DNA of 64,000 nt. It comes from Sphingobacterium sp. (GTDB lineage Bacteria > Bacteroidota > Bacteroidia > Sphingobacteriales > Sphingobacteriaceae). The stretch is taken from NCBI GenBank assembly GCA_031277685.1, contig JAITLV010000087.1:62001-126000 (forward strand), written 5' to 3'. Positions within the stretch are counted from its first letter, which is position 1. Every line of letters starts with the position of its first letter. Of the stretch, positions 18,511 to 26,087 are shown in pieces. A program made the translations under genes and the position numbers. A model generated the notes under the pieces. It was not told the origin of the DNA, made no database searches, and worked only from the letters and a program-made list of their open reading frames with translations.

Positions 18511-19245
18511 ATGAATGCGACTATTATCAACAATATAAACACCATACAGCAGCGTATCGCTCAGGCATGTGCAAGAAGTCATCGGGATCCAAAGGAAATA
18601 CAACTATTACTCGCAACAAAAACCGTAACTGCAGAGCGCATTAAAATCGCTCTACAAACTGGTCAAACCTTGATAGCCGAAAATAAAGTACAAGAATTGA
18701 AGGAGAAATATGAGGACTTACAAGAAATTCCACATAACAATCATTTTATTGGACACCTACAAACCAATAAGATCAAAGAAATCCTAAAATATAATGTTTC
18801 GTGTATACAGTCCGTAGATCGTTTGGATTTAGCTCAAAAGCTTCATCAGCGGCTCGCAGCCGAAAATAAAACGATGGATATACTCATTCAGGTAAACACT
18901 TCCTTCGAAGAAAGTAAATACGGTGTTGCACCAGATCAGGTCATTGACCTGGTCAGACAGATAGCACCGTTACACACGCTCCACATAAAAGGGTTAATGA
19001 CAATTGGCCTCCTAAGTGCTGAAGCTGAGCAAGTACGCAAGTGTTTCCAATTGCTCAAACAGATTCAACAAGAAATTGTTATGCTCAATATTCCGAATGT
19101 CGTCATGACAGAATTATCCATGGGAATGAGCGGAGATTTAGAAATAGCTATTGCAGAAGGTGCTACGATTGTGCGCGTAGGCACGGCTATCTTTGGACAA
19201 CGAAATACACCTGATAGCTATTATTGGAACGAAAATCAGATTTAA
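18511..19245 (+). CDS. yggS: YggS family pyridoxal-phosphate homeostasis protein
   Basis: PLP-binding protein of the YggS/PROSC/YBL036C family, which keeps free PLP and amino/keto acid pools balanced rather than catalysing a known reaction. The fold is a single alanine-racemase-like barrel. PLP lysine is Lys37 in LLLATKTVT; further signatures are ENKVQEL, HFIGHLQTNK, VNTSFEESKYG and LSMGMSGDLEIAIAEGATIVRVGTAIFG. Length 244 is normal. It starts 10 bases after paiA, so it is in the same transcription unit; the amidotransferase gene follows 11 bases after its stop. Confidence 0.93.
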   Translation: MNATIINNINTIQQRIAQACARSHRDPKEIQLLLATKTVTAERIKIALQTGQTLIAENKVQELKEKYEDLQEIPHNNHFIGHLQTNKIKEILKYNVSCIQSVDRLDLAQKLHQRLAAENKTMDILIQVNTSFEESKYGVAPDQVIDLVRQIAPLHTLHIKGLMTIGLLSAEAEQVRKCFQLLKQIQQEIVMLNIPNVVMTELSMGMSGDLEIAIAEGATIVRVGTAIFGQRNTPDSYYWNENQI

Positions 19246-19256
19246 AACTATTATTT

Positions 19257-19988
19257 ATGCATATACACTTTATCCAACATGAAGATTTTGAAGCTCCAGG
19301 AGCCTATTTGCAGTGGGCAATACAGCGGCAACATACAACTAGTTTTTCCAACGTATATCAGTATGATCCGCTACCTCAGGATTGCTCAACAATAGACCTA
19401 CTGGTGATTATGGGCGGTCCTCAAAGCCCAGATTCTTCCCAACAAGTATATCCCTATTTTGATGCTCCTGCTGAAATCACATTAATCAGACAATGTATTC
19501 ACGCTGGTAAAGCTGTTGTCGGTATTTGTTTGGGAGCACAATTGATTGGTGAAGCCCTATCAGCAACATACGAATCGAGTCCAGAAAAAGAAATAGGCGT
19601 GTTTACGATCCAACTTACTGCGGATGGCTTGAAGGATAAAAATATACAGCATTTTGGAGAAGAAATAGCCGTTGGCCACTGGCATAATGATATGCCCGGG
19701 CTCACCCCTGAAAGCAAGATCCTTGCGGTCAGTGCAGGATGTCCACGACAGATCGTAAAATACAGCGATTTAGTCTATGGTTTTCAATGCCATATGGAGC
19801 TCAATTCGGAAGTTATTGAGTTGCTTATCCAAGCAGAAAAAGATCTTTATGTGAAGAGCCAACAACATACATTTGTACAGACTCCAGAACAGATACGTAG
19901 TTACGATTATACGGAAATGAACAACAGACTATTTCAATTTCTTGATCACCTCGAAACAACCTATCGTCACACAAAACATAATCCGTAA
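19257..19988 (+). CDS. Class I glutamine amidotransferase-like protein
   Basis: Stand-alone class I (triad) amidotransferase of about 243 residues. The track start at 19224 overlaps yggS; ATG 19257 gives the natural N-terminus MHIHFIQHEDFEAPGAYLQW, a pattern shared with small GMP-synthase-like amidotransferases. Catalytic Cys is in VVGICLGAQLIGEAL (about residue 91) and the His/Glu pair in FQCHMEL (about 179/181). Some relatives hydrolyse gamma-glutamyl compounds, including gamma-glutamyl-polyamines in the PuuD branch, which is notable next to paiA. The specific substrate is not readable here. Last gene of the paiB unit. Confidence 0.85.
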   Translation: MHIHFIQHEDFEAPGAYLQWAIQRQHTTSFSNVYQYDPLPQDCSTIDLLVIMGGPQSPDSSQQVYPYFDAPAEITLIRQCIHAGKAVVGICLGAQLIGEALSATYESSPEKEIGVFTIQLTADGLKDKNIQHFGEEIAVGHWHNDMPGLTPESKILAVSAGCPRQIVKYSDLVYGFQCHMELNSEVIELLIQAEKDLYVKSQQHTFVQTPEQIRSYDYTEMNNRLFQFLDHLETTYRHTKHNP

Positions 19989-20155
19989 AAAGAAACAGCT
20001 CACTTAGCTTGCAACATAGGCTGTGATCCACCATATAATACAACGGCCCAATGCTGAAAAAGAATAGATCAACCTCTGCAGTATCAGATTTATCCTATAT
20101 TTTGGAAATGTGCACAAAAAATACTGTAGATTTAGCTTATTAAAACAAGACGCTA

Positions 20156-20473
20156 ATGGGTTTTAAATTGAAGCATATACTAAACACCAGTGCCTTATTA
20201 ATCGTAGGCCTTTTGCTGTTTTCCTGTTCCATCAAAAAGAATGATGAAAATTTGATTTGGTACGAAAACCAAATTATTGAACAGGTTGTCCACGAACAAG
20301 ATTCGGTTTACAGGATACAGATCGGTATGATGGCCTCTTCTTTTTGGTTGGATAATAAAGAAGGAGACCGAAATGATCAATTGAGCCTTTTACAGAAGAG
20401 CTTAAAGCAGCGAAACAAACTCACTATTGGCGTAGAAAAAGGAAGCAGTAAAATCATTCGTGTTACCGATTAA
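20156..20473 (+). CDS. Small hypothetical lipoprotein
   Basis: Protein of 105 residues starting MGFKLKHILNTSALLIVGLLLFSC, with a lipobox Cys at residue 24, so likely a lipid-anchored envelope protein. The remainder is short, polar and unrecognised (VVHEQDSVYRIQIGMMASSF). It stands alone between the amidotransferase gene and the convergent ygiN gene. Confidence 0.55.
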   Translation: MGFKLKHILNTSALLIVGLLLFSCSIKKNDENLIWYENQIIEQVVHEQDSVYRIQIGMMASSFWLDNKEGDRNDQLSLLQKSLKQRNKLTIGVEKGSSKIIRVTD

Positions 20474-20589
20474 CAATAAGCTATTTATACCACACGATAT
20501 TAACACGAATGACTTCAACAATTTTTCATACCACAACAAACAATCGTTTCTTCAGGTAGGCTACAGATGTGACCTAGCTGCAAAAAAAA

Positions 20590-20880
20590 TTAGGCTATTT
20601 TTTCCATTAGATAAATCTGGGGAATTTCCTGTAGTTTTTCCTCGGCAATTCGTCCAAATGATAAAATATAAGGCTGCTGATTATGTTCATCTAGCCCCAA
20701 ACGGCTTTCCCAGATTTCATAAAAAATAAACTGATTTTCATCAGCAGTAGACTGATGCAGATCATATTGAATGCACTCGGCTTCTTTTCGACTCTCTTTA
20801 ACCATATGCTGCAATACACTGATGACTTCCTCCCGATAGACCGGATTTGCCTTTAAAATAGCTGTTAAATAGATTTTCAT
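20590..20880 (-). CDS. ygiN: Putative quinol monooxygenase (antibiotic biosynthesis monooxygenase domain)
   Basis: ABM-domain protein of 96 residues, a ferredoxin-like dimer that in Escherichia coli YgiN oxidises quinols. Landmarks are KIYLTAILKANPVYREEVISVLQHMVKESRKEAECIQYDLH and FIFYEIWESRLGLDEHNQQPY, which match the family layout. The start overlaps the stop of the upstream mdaB-like gene as ATGA, so the two are translationally coupled. In E. coli mdaB and ygiN are also neighbours, and the pair is thought to form a quinone redox cycle. Confidence 0.88.
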   Translation of the reverse strand: MKIYLTAILKANPVYREEVISVLQHMVKESRKEAECIQYDLHQSTADENQFIFYEIWESRLGLDEHNQQPYILSFGRIAEEKLQEIPQIYLMEKIA

Positions 20881-21488
20881 GACAATTGATTTTCTAAATA
20901 AAATACTTCATCTAAATATTCTTTATACTCTTTTTCGTAATTGTCCACACGTTCCTGTGTCGCCCCCTTCTCCATATCATGAAAATGGAAGCTTCCGATA
21001 CGTTCCAATCCAGCAAATTGATTCATTTTATGGAAGCCAAATAAGACCCCCTCATCGACAGAATGCTGATCAAAAAACTCCCCTTCCATGGTGAATGCTG
21101 TATCTGGAGCATTCCAACTGGAGGTCACAAAATATTTTTTGCCGTGCATTAACCCACCAGTACCGTAATTGATTGCTGGATTTTTACGCGAACGACCGTC
21201 ACTTCTATAAATTCCATTATTGTGTCCAGCCGTAAATACTTCATCGATATAAAGCTTCAAACGATTAGGTACCTGAAACCACCATACTGGGAAGTGATAA
21301 ACAATAATATCAGCCCATTTAAAATTTTCCGCTTCAACCATCGGGTCGAATGCATCATTTACATTGGTCACACGAGTTTCAAACCCGTTTTTACCTAAGG
21401 TCTGTACTGTCCAATCTGTAATTGTGGTATTAAAAGAACCACCCGAGTGTGCGAACTCCTGTCCACCGTTAATAATAAATATATTCAT
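20877..21488 (-). CDS. mdaB: MdaB-like NAD(P)H quinone reductase
   Basis: Flavodoxin-fold FAD enzyme that reduces quinones by two electrons (modulator of drug activity B family). The chosen ATG at 21488 gives MNIFIINGGQEFAHSGGSFN; the track start is an upstream extension. Landmarks are the flavin loop GGSFNTTITDW, the core YHFPVWWFQVPNRLKLYIDEVFTAG and the glycine-rich YGTGGLMHGKKYFVTSSWNAP. Length of 203 residues is normal. First gene of the mdaB-ygiN pair, divergent from a LysR regulator that probably controls it through the shared 97-base spacer. Confidence 0.92.
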   Translation of the reverse strand: MNIFIINGGQEFAHSGGSFNTTITDWTVQTLGKNGFETRVTNVNDAFDPMVEAENFKWADIIVYHFPVWWFQVPNRLKLYIDEVFTAGHNNGIYRSDGRSRKNPAINYGTGGLMHGKKYFVTSSWNAPDTAFTMEGEFFDQHSVDEGVLFGFHKMNQFAGLERIGSFHFHDMEKGATQERVDNYEKEYKEYLDEVFYLENQLS

Positions 21489-21536
21489 CTCTATAATTTT
21501 TCTTATTGATAACACAAATTTCTATCATATTTTTAA

Positions 21537-21572
21537 ATCATACAAATAATTTAAATTGTATATTTGTATCAT
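21537..21572. promoter_or_regulatory. Inverted repeat operator and -7 box between mdaB and lysR
   Basis: ATCATACAAAT (21537-21547) and ATTTGTATCAT (21562-21572) form a 10-of-11 inverted repeat around a 14-base A+T centre. A perfect -7 box TATATTTG (21559-21566, plus strand) for the LysR gene overlaps the right arm, so occupancy would block lysR transcription. This fits LysR autorepression with divergent control of mdaB-ygiN. Confidence 0.55.
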
Positions 21573-21585
21573 AAAAATAATAACT

Positions 21586-22482
21586 ATGAAATGGAACTTA
21601 GAATGGCTTCGCACCTTTAAGGCAATTTACGAGACTGGTACATTGTCCGCAGCTGCACAAGAACTGTTTATTTCACAACCCGGTGTGAGTCTACATCTCA
21701 ACTCCCTGGAAGCATTTACTGGGCACAAACTTTTTGATCGGTCAGCACGTAGGATGGTACCAACAGAAAAGGGTAAAATTCTATATAACTATATTATAGA
21801 TCCACTAAAGAAGCTCGAAACCGGGGAGCAGCATTTTCACAAACGGGCCCTGGATGAGCGTATTACCATTAGTGTTGGAATGTGTTTTGAGACCTTTCAA
21901 TACACCTTAGAGGAGCACATAGCACAACTTCCTTTTAATCTCATTATTAAATTTGGAGAATACCCTCAGATGCAACAGGATTTGGACAATGGCCTACTGG
22001 ATTTGATTATCACACCACAAAAAGGTAATCAGCAGAACTTAGTCTATCAGCCTTTTTCAAAGGAACGTATTGTATTGATTGCAGGCTGCCAAACGGAAAC
22101 AACTGAGCTGGAAACCTTGCTCAACGATAATAAGATTAAAGAAGCTGCACTACTATTGAAAAGACAATTATGGTACAGCACTGCGGCAGATATGGATCAC
22201 CTCAAGAACTTTTGGTCAACACATTTTGGCGAACACCCAGATTTCAGTCCCAATTACATTGTACCCAACATCAGCTCCATTATACGCTGTCTTAGTAATA
22301 ATAAAGGTTTTTCCATTGTTCCTGATTTTTTGTGTGCAGAAGCCATTGCTTCTGGCAAAATTAAACTCGTCTGGGAAGGGCAATCACCTGTTGAGAATAC
22401 ACTGTATTTTGGCACACGTAAGAAAACAATGTACCAGGAAGAGATTGGTCAATTGGAAACATTGTTACAGGAAAAATGGTAG
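21586..22482 (+). CDS. LysR family transcriptional regulator
   Basis: Regulator of about 298 residues. The track start is a TTG at 21556, upstream of the predicted transcription start; ATG 21586 gives MKWNLEWLRTFKAIYETGTLSAAAQELFISQPGVSLHLNSLEAF, the standard winged helix-turn-helix N-terminus. The remaining 200 residues form the periplasmic-binding-like effector domain. It is divergent from mdaB-ygiN, and a dyad in the shared spacer overlaps its own -7 box. Inference: it senses a quinone or other electrophile and controls the quinone-reductase pair. Confidence 0.92.
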   Translation: MKWNLEWLRTFKAIYETGTLSAAAQELFISQPGVSLHLNSLEAFTGHKLFDRSARRMVPTEKGKILYNYIIDPLKKLETGEQHFHKRALDERITISVGMCFETFQYTLEEHIAQLPFNLIIKFGEYPQMQQDLDNGLLDLIITPQKGNQQNLVYQPFSKERIVLIAGCQTETTELETLLNDNKIKEAALLLKRQLWYSTAADMDHLKNFWSTHFGEHPDFSPNYIVPNISSIIRCLSNNKGFSIVPDFLCAEAIASGKIKLVWEGQSPVENTLYFGTRKKTMYQEEIGQLETLLQEKW

Positions 22483-22488
22483 ATTCCC

Positions 22489-23058
22489 CTATTGATTCAG
22501 CATCTTGCTTAAGAATTCGGGAGTCACGCCAATATAGGCGGCCACTTGCTTTTGTGGAAGACAGGCAATCAAGCTAGGATATCGTGTACAAAATCGCTCA
22601 TAACGATCCTTTGCAGTCAAACGCAAGTTTTCCATCGCACGGCTTTGGTAATAGACCAAGGCATTTTCAGCTAATATCCTGAAATAGATATTTAACTGTG
22701 GTATATCCTTGTACAACTTATTCAGATCTGCTTTTGCAATCATCGCGACCTCAGAATCAAAGACTGCATCTACAGCAAGATAGCCTGGTTCACCTGTAAC
22801 TAGGCTATACATATCCCCTATCCACCAACCTTCTGGAGCAAACTGCTGAATATACTGATAGCCCGTTTCATCCACGCAATAACTCCGTAGACATCCCGAA
22901 ACGACAAATAGTGCATATCTGCTGACATCGCCTTCCAGCAACAAAAATTGTTTCTTCTTGACCTTTTTGAATTTTACAAAAGAAAAGAAAAGCTCCATTT
23001 CCTCTGCATTGAGATCAATCTGATGCTGTATGCTCTCTGCTAGTATGTGTTGATTCAT
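22489..23058 (-). CDS. Crp/Fnr-like transcriptional regulator
   Basis: Cyclic-nucleotide-binding-fold regulator of about 189 residues, of the Bacteroidota type. The track start is a TTG at 23085; ATG 23058 (MNQHILAESIQHQIDLNAEE) fits the promoter better. The cNMP fold spans about 20-130 (KKKQFLLLEGDVSRYALFVVSGCLRSYCVDETG). The C-terminal helix-turn-helix is compact: LPQKQVAAYIGVTPEFLSKML ends the protein. No FNR-type cysteine cluster is seen, so it probably does not hold an iron-sulfur cluster. Gene is convergent with lysR. Confidence 0.87.
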   Translation of the reverse strand: MNQHILAESIQHQIDLNAEEMELFFSFVKFKKVKKKQFLLLEGDVSRYALFVVSGCLRSYCVDETGYQYIQQFAPEGWWIGDMYSLVTGEPGYLAVDAVFDSEVAMIAKADLNKLYKDIPQLNIYFRILAENALVYYQSRAMENLRLTAKDRYERFCTRYPSLIACLPQKQVAAYIGVTPEFLSKMLNQ

Positions 23059-23082
23059 GCCATAATATGGATTGATATACGA

Positions 23083-23090
23083 CAAATATA
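23083..23090 (-). promoter_or_regulatory. TAnnTTTG -7 box of the Crp-like gene
   Basis: TATATTTG on the minus strand, a perfect match, overlaps the TTG start proposed by the track and lies 24 bases upstream of the ATG at 23058. A TTG about 20 bases further upstream could serve as -33. This supports the shorter protein. Confidence 0.5.
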
Positions 23091-23180
23091 GTTTATCCCG
23101 AAATCCAAACCAAGATTTCCATCAATTGTTTACTACTTGTAGAAAGCCAATAACTCTGGCGATCTACAAGCAGAATAACA

Positions 23181-24584
23181 TTAGATATTGATCGAAGGTC
23201 TTCCTGAAGCAATGGTGTGCGCTTCTTTCATGCCCTCTGAGTAGGTTGGATGTGCATAAGAAATTCGAGCCATACTATCTGCGGTAATTTCATATGCTAA
23301 GCCCACAACTGCCTGTGCTATGAGATCCACCGCTCGCGCACCAAGGACATGTACCCCCAAAAGCTCTCCATAGACAGGATCTGCCAAAACTTTCACAAAC
23401 CCCTGCGTATCCATGCCAGCGCGTGCACGGGCATTGGCAGAAAATGGAAAGCTTCCAATGGTATAATTTACCCCCTTAGCCTTGAGTTCTTCTTCAGTAA
23501 AACCTACTGACGCGACCTCAGGCCAAGTATAGACGACTGCCGGTATTTGATCATAGTGTATTTTTGGCTTTTGACCATTGATCTGTTCGACAACGAACAG
23601 TGCTTCCTCTTCCGCCTTGTGGGCCAGCATAGCTCCGCCGATTACATCTCCGATCGCATAGATGTTGGGTACTGCGGTTTGCAACCGATCATTTGTTAGA
23701 ATTGCCCCCCTGACATCCAATTCAACAGCCGTATTTTCCAGTCCCAATCCCTCGGTATAGGGACTCCGCCCAACAGCTACCAAAACATAGTCAGCCTCGA
23801 TTTCCTGTATCTGCCCTACGCGGTCTTTGAACGAAACCTTCGCTGTATCTCCCAAATTCTCTACTTTATAGACCGCTTGCTGAAGTAAAATACGAATCCC
23901 ATCATTTGATAGTATTTTTCTTAACCCTGTCCCAAGTTCATGATCCATATTCGCGAGGAGGTGATCCGCATATTCGATGATCGTAATCGCTGTTCCAAGT
24001 CTATTGAATATGGAAGCCATTTCTACACCAATAACACCACCTCCAATAATAACAAGGCTCTTCGGTTGCTGTTTCAGAGATAAAGCTTCAGTAGATGTAA
24101 TCACCCTTTTTTTATCTATCACTACACCAGGGATAGTCGCTGGCTTCGATCCTGTCGCGATGATAATATTACTTCCCTGAATAAGATCAGTACCATTATC
24201 TTCCTTAACAACACGTAATGTTGTATGATCTACAAATGAAGCTGTACCATGAATAACTGCAACCTTATTTTTCCGCATGAGAAAATTAAGTCCCTGCGTA
24301 TTTTGTAAAACCACTTTATCCTTACGTGTATACAACTGACCAAAGTCCACAGATAGCTCATTTGCCATAATGCCATGTGTTGCAAAATGATGTACAGCTT
24401 CATGATAATGGTGAGTGCTATCCAAAATAGCCTTCGTCGGAATACAGCCGACATTAGTGCATGTTCCACCTAATGTATTGTATTTTTCAATCAATACTGT
24501 TTTATACCCCAATTGAGCTCCGCGAATAGCAGCAACATATCCACCTGGACCAGAGCCAATAATAACTAAATCATAATGTTCCAT
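23181..24584 (-). CDS. lpdA: Dihydrolipoyl dehydrogenase
   Basis: E3 component of 2-oxoacid dehydrogenase complexes; FAD enzyme that reoxidises dihydrolipoyl groups with NAD+. FAD motif IGSGPGGYVAAIRGAQLG at residues 9-26, redox disulfide Cys42/Cys47 in GGTCTNVGCIPTK, NAD-binding GGGVIGVEMASIF, and the C-terminal His-Glu pair in SYAHPTYSEGMKEA. Length 467 is standard and all catalytic residues are present. No E1 or E2 genes are adjacent, so it is a stand-alone copy that could serve several complexes. Confidence 0.95.
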   Translation of the reverse strand: MEHYDLVIIGSGPGGYVAAIRGAQLGYKTVLIEKYNTLGGTCTNVGCIPTKAILDSTHHYHEAVHHFATHGIMANELSVDFGQLYTRKDKVVLQNTQGLNFLMRKNKVAVIHGTASFVDHTTLRVVKEDNGTDLIQGSNIIIATGSKPATIPGVVIDKKRVITSTEALSLKQQPKSLVIIGGGVIGVEMASIFNRLGTAITIIEYADHLLANMDHELGTGLRKILSNDGIRILLQQAVYKVENLGDTAKVSFKDRVGQIQEIEADYVLVAVGRSPYTEGLGLENTAVELDVRGAILTNDRLQTAVPNIYAIGDVIGGAMLAHKAEEEALFVVEQINGQKPKIHYDQIPAVVYTWPEVASVGFTEEELKAKGVNYTIGSFPFSANARARAGMDTQGFVKVLADPVYGELLGVHVLGARAVDLIAQAVVGLAYEITADSMARISYAHPTYSEGMKEAHTIASGRPSINI

Positions 24585-24914
24585 ATTTCAAATTATTTAA
24601 GGTGCTTAGCTTATTTTCTCGTTTTTTATACCTATCCTTCCATTCAAATATGCAGTACATTAAAAAAATACCAATAAGTATATTAATAACAAACACAAAA
24701 ATCCATAAAAGATAAATAAAACCAATAAAAGATTATTAAACAAAACAAATATAAAAATAAAATACCGTTTAGTATATTATTTTTAATCCCTTAAAATTTA
24801 AATATGAGAAAAATATAGGCTATTAGCCCTATCCCCAAACTCATGGTATTTATGCGAGAATGTTTCAGATATTTTATAACTTCATAACGAATAGCTATTA
24901 AAATACATTTTTCC
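24585..24914. other. A+T-rich spacer upstream of lpdA with 19-base direct repeat
   Basis: Very A+T-rich divergent spacer. It contains an imperfect 19-base direct repeat, AATACCnnnnAGTATATTA, at 24667-24685 and 24761-24779, and a minus-strand -7 box between them. The rest is low-complexity A/T sequence. Confidence 0.35.
24746..24753 (-). promoter_or_regulatory. TAnnTTTG -7 box, likely for lpdA
   Basis: TATATTTG on the minus strand, a perfect match, about 160 bases upstream of lpdA. It lies between the two copies of the AGTATATTA direct repeat. In such A+T-rich sequence a chance match is possible. Confidence 0.35.
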
Positions 24915-25385
24915 ATGAAGGAACATCAATACAAGGCCAGGATTGAATGGACAGGTAATTTAGGCAGTGGTACAGATCATTATAAAAACTATGAAAGAAG
25001 CCACCAGATCAGTATACAGGACAAAGTAATTATCCAGGGCTCATCTGATCCAGCGTTCCGAGGAGATCCCGCCAAACATAATCCCGAAGAACTGCTGCTA
25101 GCTTCTTTATCCTCCTGCCATATGCTATGGTACCTCCATTTCTGTTCAGTCGACAATATTATTGTAGAAGAATACATTGATCATGCGACAGGAATCATGA
25201 TCGAGGAAGAAAGCGGCAAGGGATTTTTCAAAGAGGTTATACTCGCTCCTTCTATCCGTGTCCAACAGCCAGAGATGATAGCCAAGGCGATAGCACTTCA
25301 CAAAAAGGCCAGTGAGTATTGTTTTATTGCAAATTCAATGAATTTTCCGGTACTCCATCAGCCCCAGGTAAAAACGACAGGATAA
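24915..25385 (+). CDS. OsmC family (organic hydroperoxide-type) protein
   Basis: Thiol peroxidase fold protein of 156 residues, related to OsmC/Ohr. The two active-site cysteines are visible: Cys68 in LASLSSCHMLWYLHFC and Cys136 in ASEYCFIANSMNFPV. An extra Cys77 follows the first. The typical NPEELLLASLSSCHM segment precedes the peroxidatic cysteine. Likely role is reduction of organic hydroperoxides with a dihydrolipoyl or thiol donor; the divergent neighbour is lpdA, and Ohr enzymes are known to use lipoyl/Lpd systems, which makes the proximity suggestive. Convergent with a response regulator, gap of one base. Confidence 0.9.
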   Translation: MKEHQYKARIEWTGNLGSGTDHYKNYERSHQISIQDKVIIQGSSDPAFRGDPAKHNPEELLLASLSSCHMLWYLHFCSVDNIIVEEYIDHATGIMIEEESGKGFFKEVILAPSIRVQQPEMIAKAIALHKKASEYCFIANSMNFPVLHQPQVKTTG

Positions 25386-25386
25386 T

Positions 25387-26085
25387 CTATCTGTTCCCCA
25401 GTCGTTCCTGTAATTCTCTTCTAAAAGTAATCCCAACGGGCAGATTCATATTATTGATCTGCACCATACCATGTTCATACTTGCTGACCTTATTGATGGA
25501 GGCAATATATGACTTATGGATGCGGACAAATTTGGAAGCAGGTACCTGTTTTAAAATCTGTTGTGTAGTACTGGCAGTGAGGTATGTCTGTGCTGCTGTC
25601 ACAATTTTCACATAATTCCCAAAGCTTTGAATAAAGTCAATTTGAGCAAGCTTTACCTCAATCAACCGTCCATCCATTCGAATACTAATTGTTTTAGGTT
25701 CTTCTTCCTGCGAAATAAGCGTAGTATTAGTATAGGAGAGAAAACGCTGTATTGCCTTGAAAAAACGAGGAAAAGATATTGGTTTCAACAAGTAATCAAC
25801 AACCCCATAGTCATAGCTTTCCAAAGCGTATTCAGAATACGCTGTCGTCAATATTGTTTTAGGTGGATTATCCAACATCTTCAGAAATTCCATTCCTGTA
25901 ATTTCAGGCATATCAATATCGAGAAAAATAAGGTCAACCTTATCATTCCTCAAAAACTCCAGTGCTTCAAATGCATTGTAGCATTGGGCAACCAATTCCA
26001 GATCAGCACTTCTTTCGATATAATTTACCAATACATAATGTGCTGCTGGTTCATCATCAACTACAATACAACGCTTTTTCTCCAT
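25387..26085 (-). CDS. LytTR family response regulator
   Basis: Response regulator of 232 residues. The receiver holds the acidic pair D10/D11, phospho-acceptor Asp56 in LIFLDIDMPE and the KP motif in DYLLKPISFPRF. The LytTR DNA-binding domain covers about 130-230 (IDFIQSFGNYVKIVT, VRIHKSYIASINKVSKYE). Its partner kinase lies 2 bases upstream on the same strand. Both are divergent from the TolC-RND-adaptor operon, whose promoter has a direct repeat ending 23 bp before the -7 box; this is the probable target. Confidence 0.92.
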   Translation of the reverse strand: MEKKRCIVVDDEPAAHYVLVNYIERSADLELVAQCYNAFEALEFLRNDKVDLIFLDIDMPEITGMEFLKMLDNPPKTILTTAYSEYALESYDYGVVDYLLKPISFPRFFKAIQRFLSYTNTTLISQEEEPKTISIRMDGRLIEVKLAQIDFIQSFGNYVKIVTAAQTYLTASTTQQILKQVPASKFVRIHKSYIASINKVSKYEHGMVQINNMNLPVGITFRRELQERLGNR

Positions 26086-26087
26086 GA

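Noticed and set aside
20460-20729. 89-residue rightward ORF overlapping the ygiN gene
   Set aside because: It overlaps the clear ABM-domain gene on the other strand and shows no domain; a shadow ORF.
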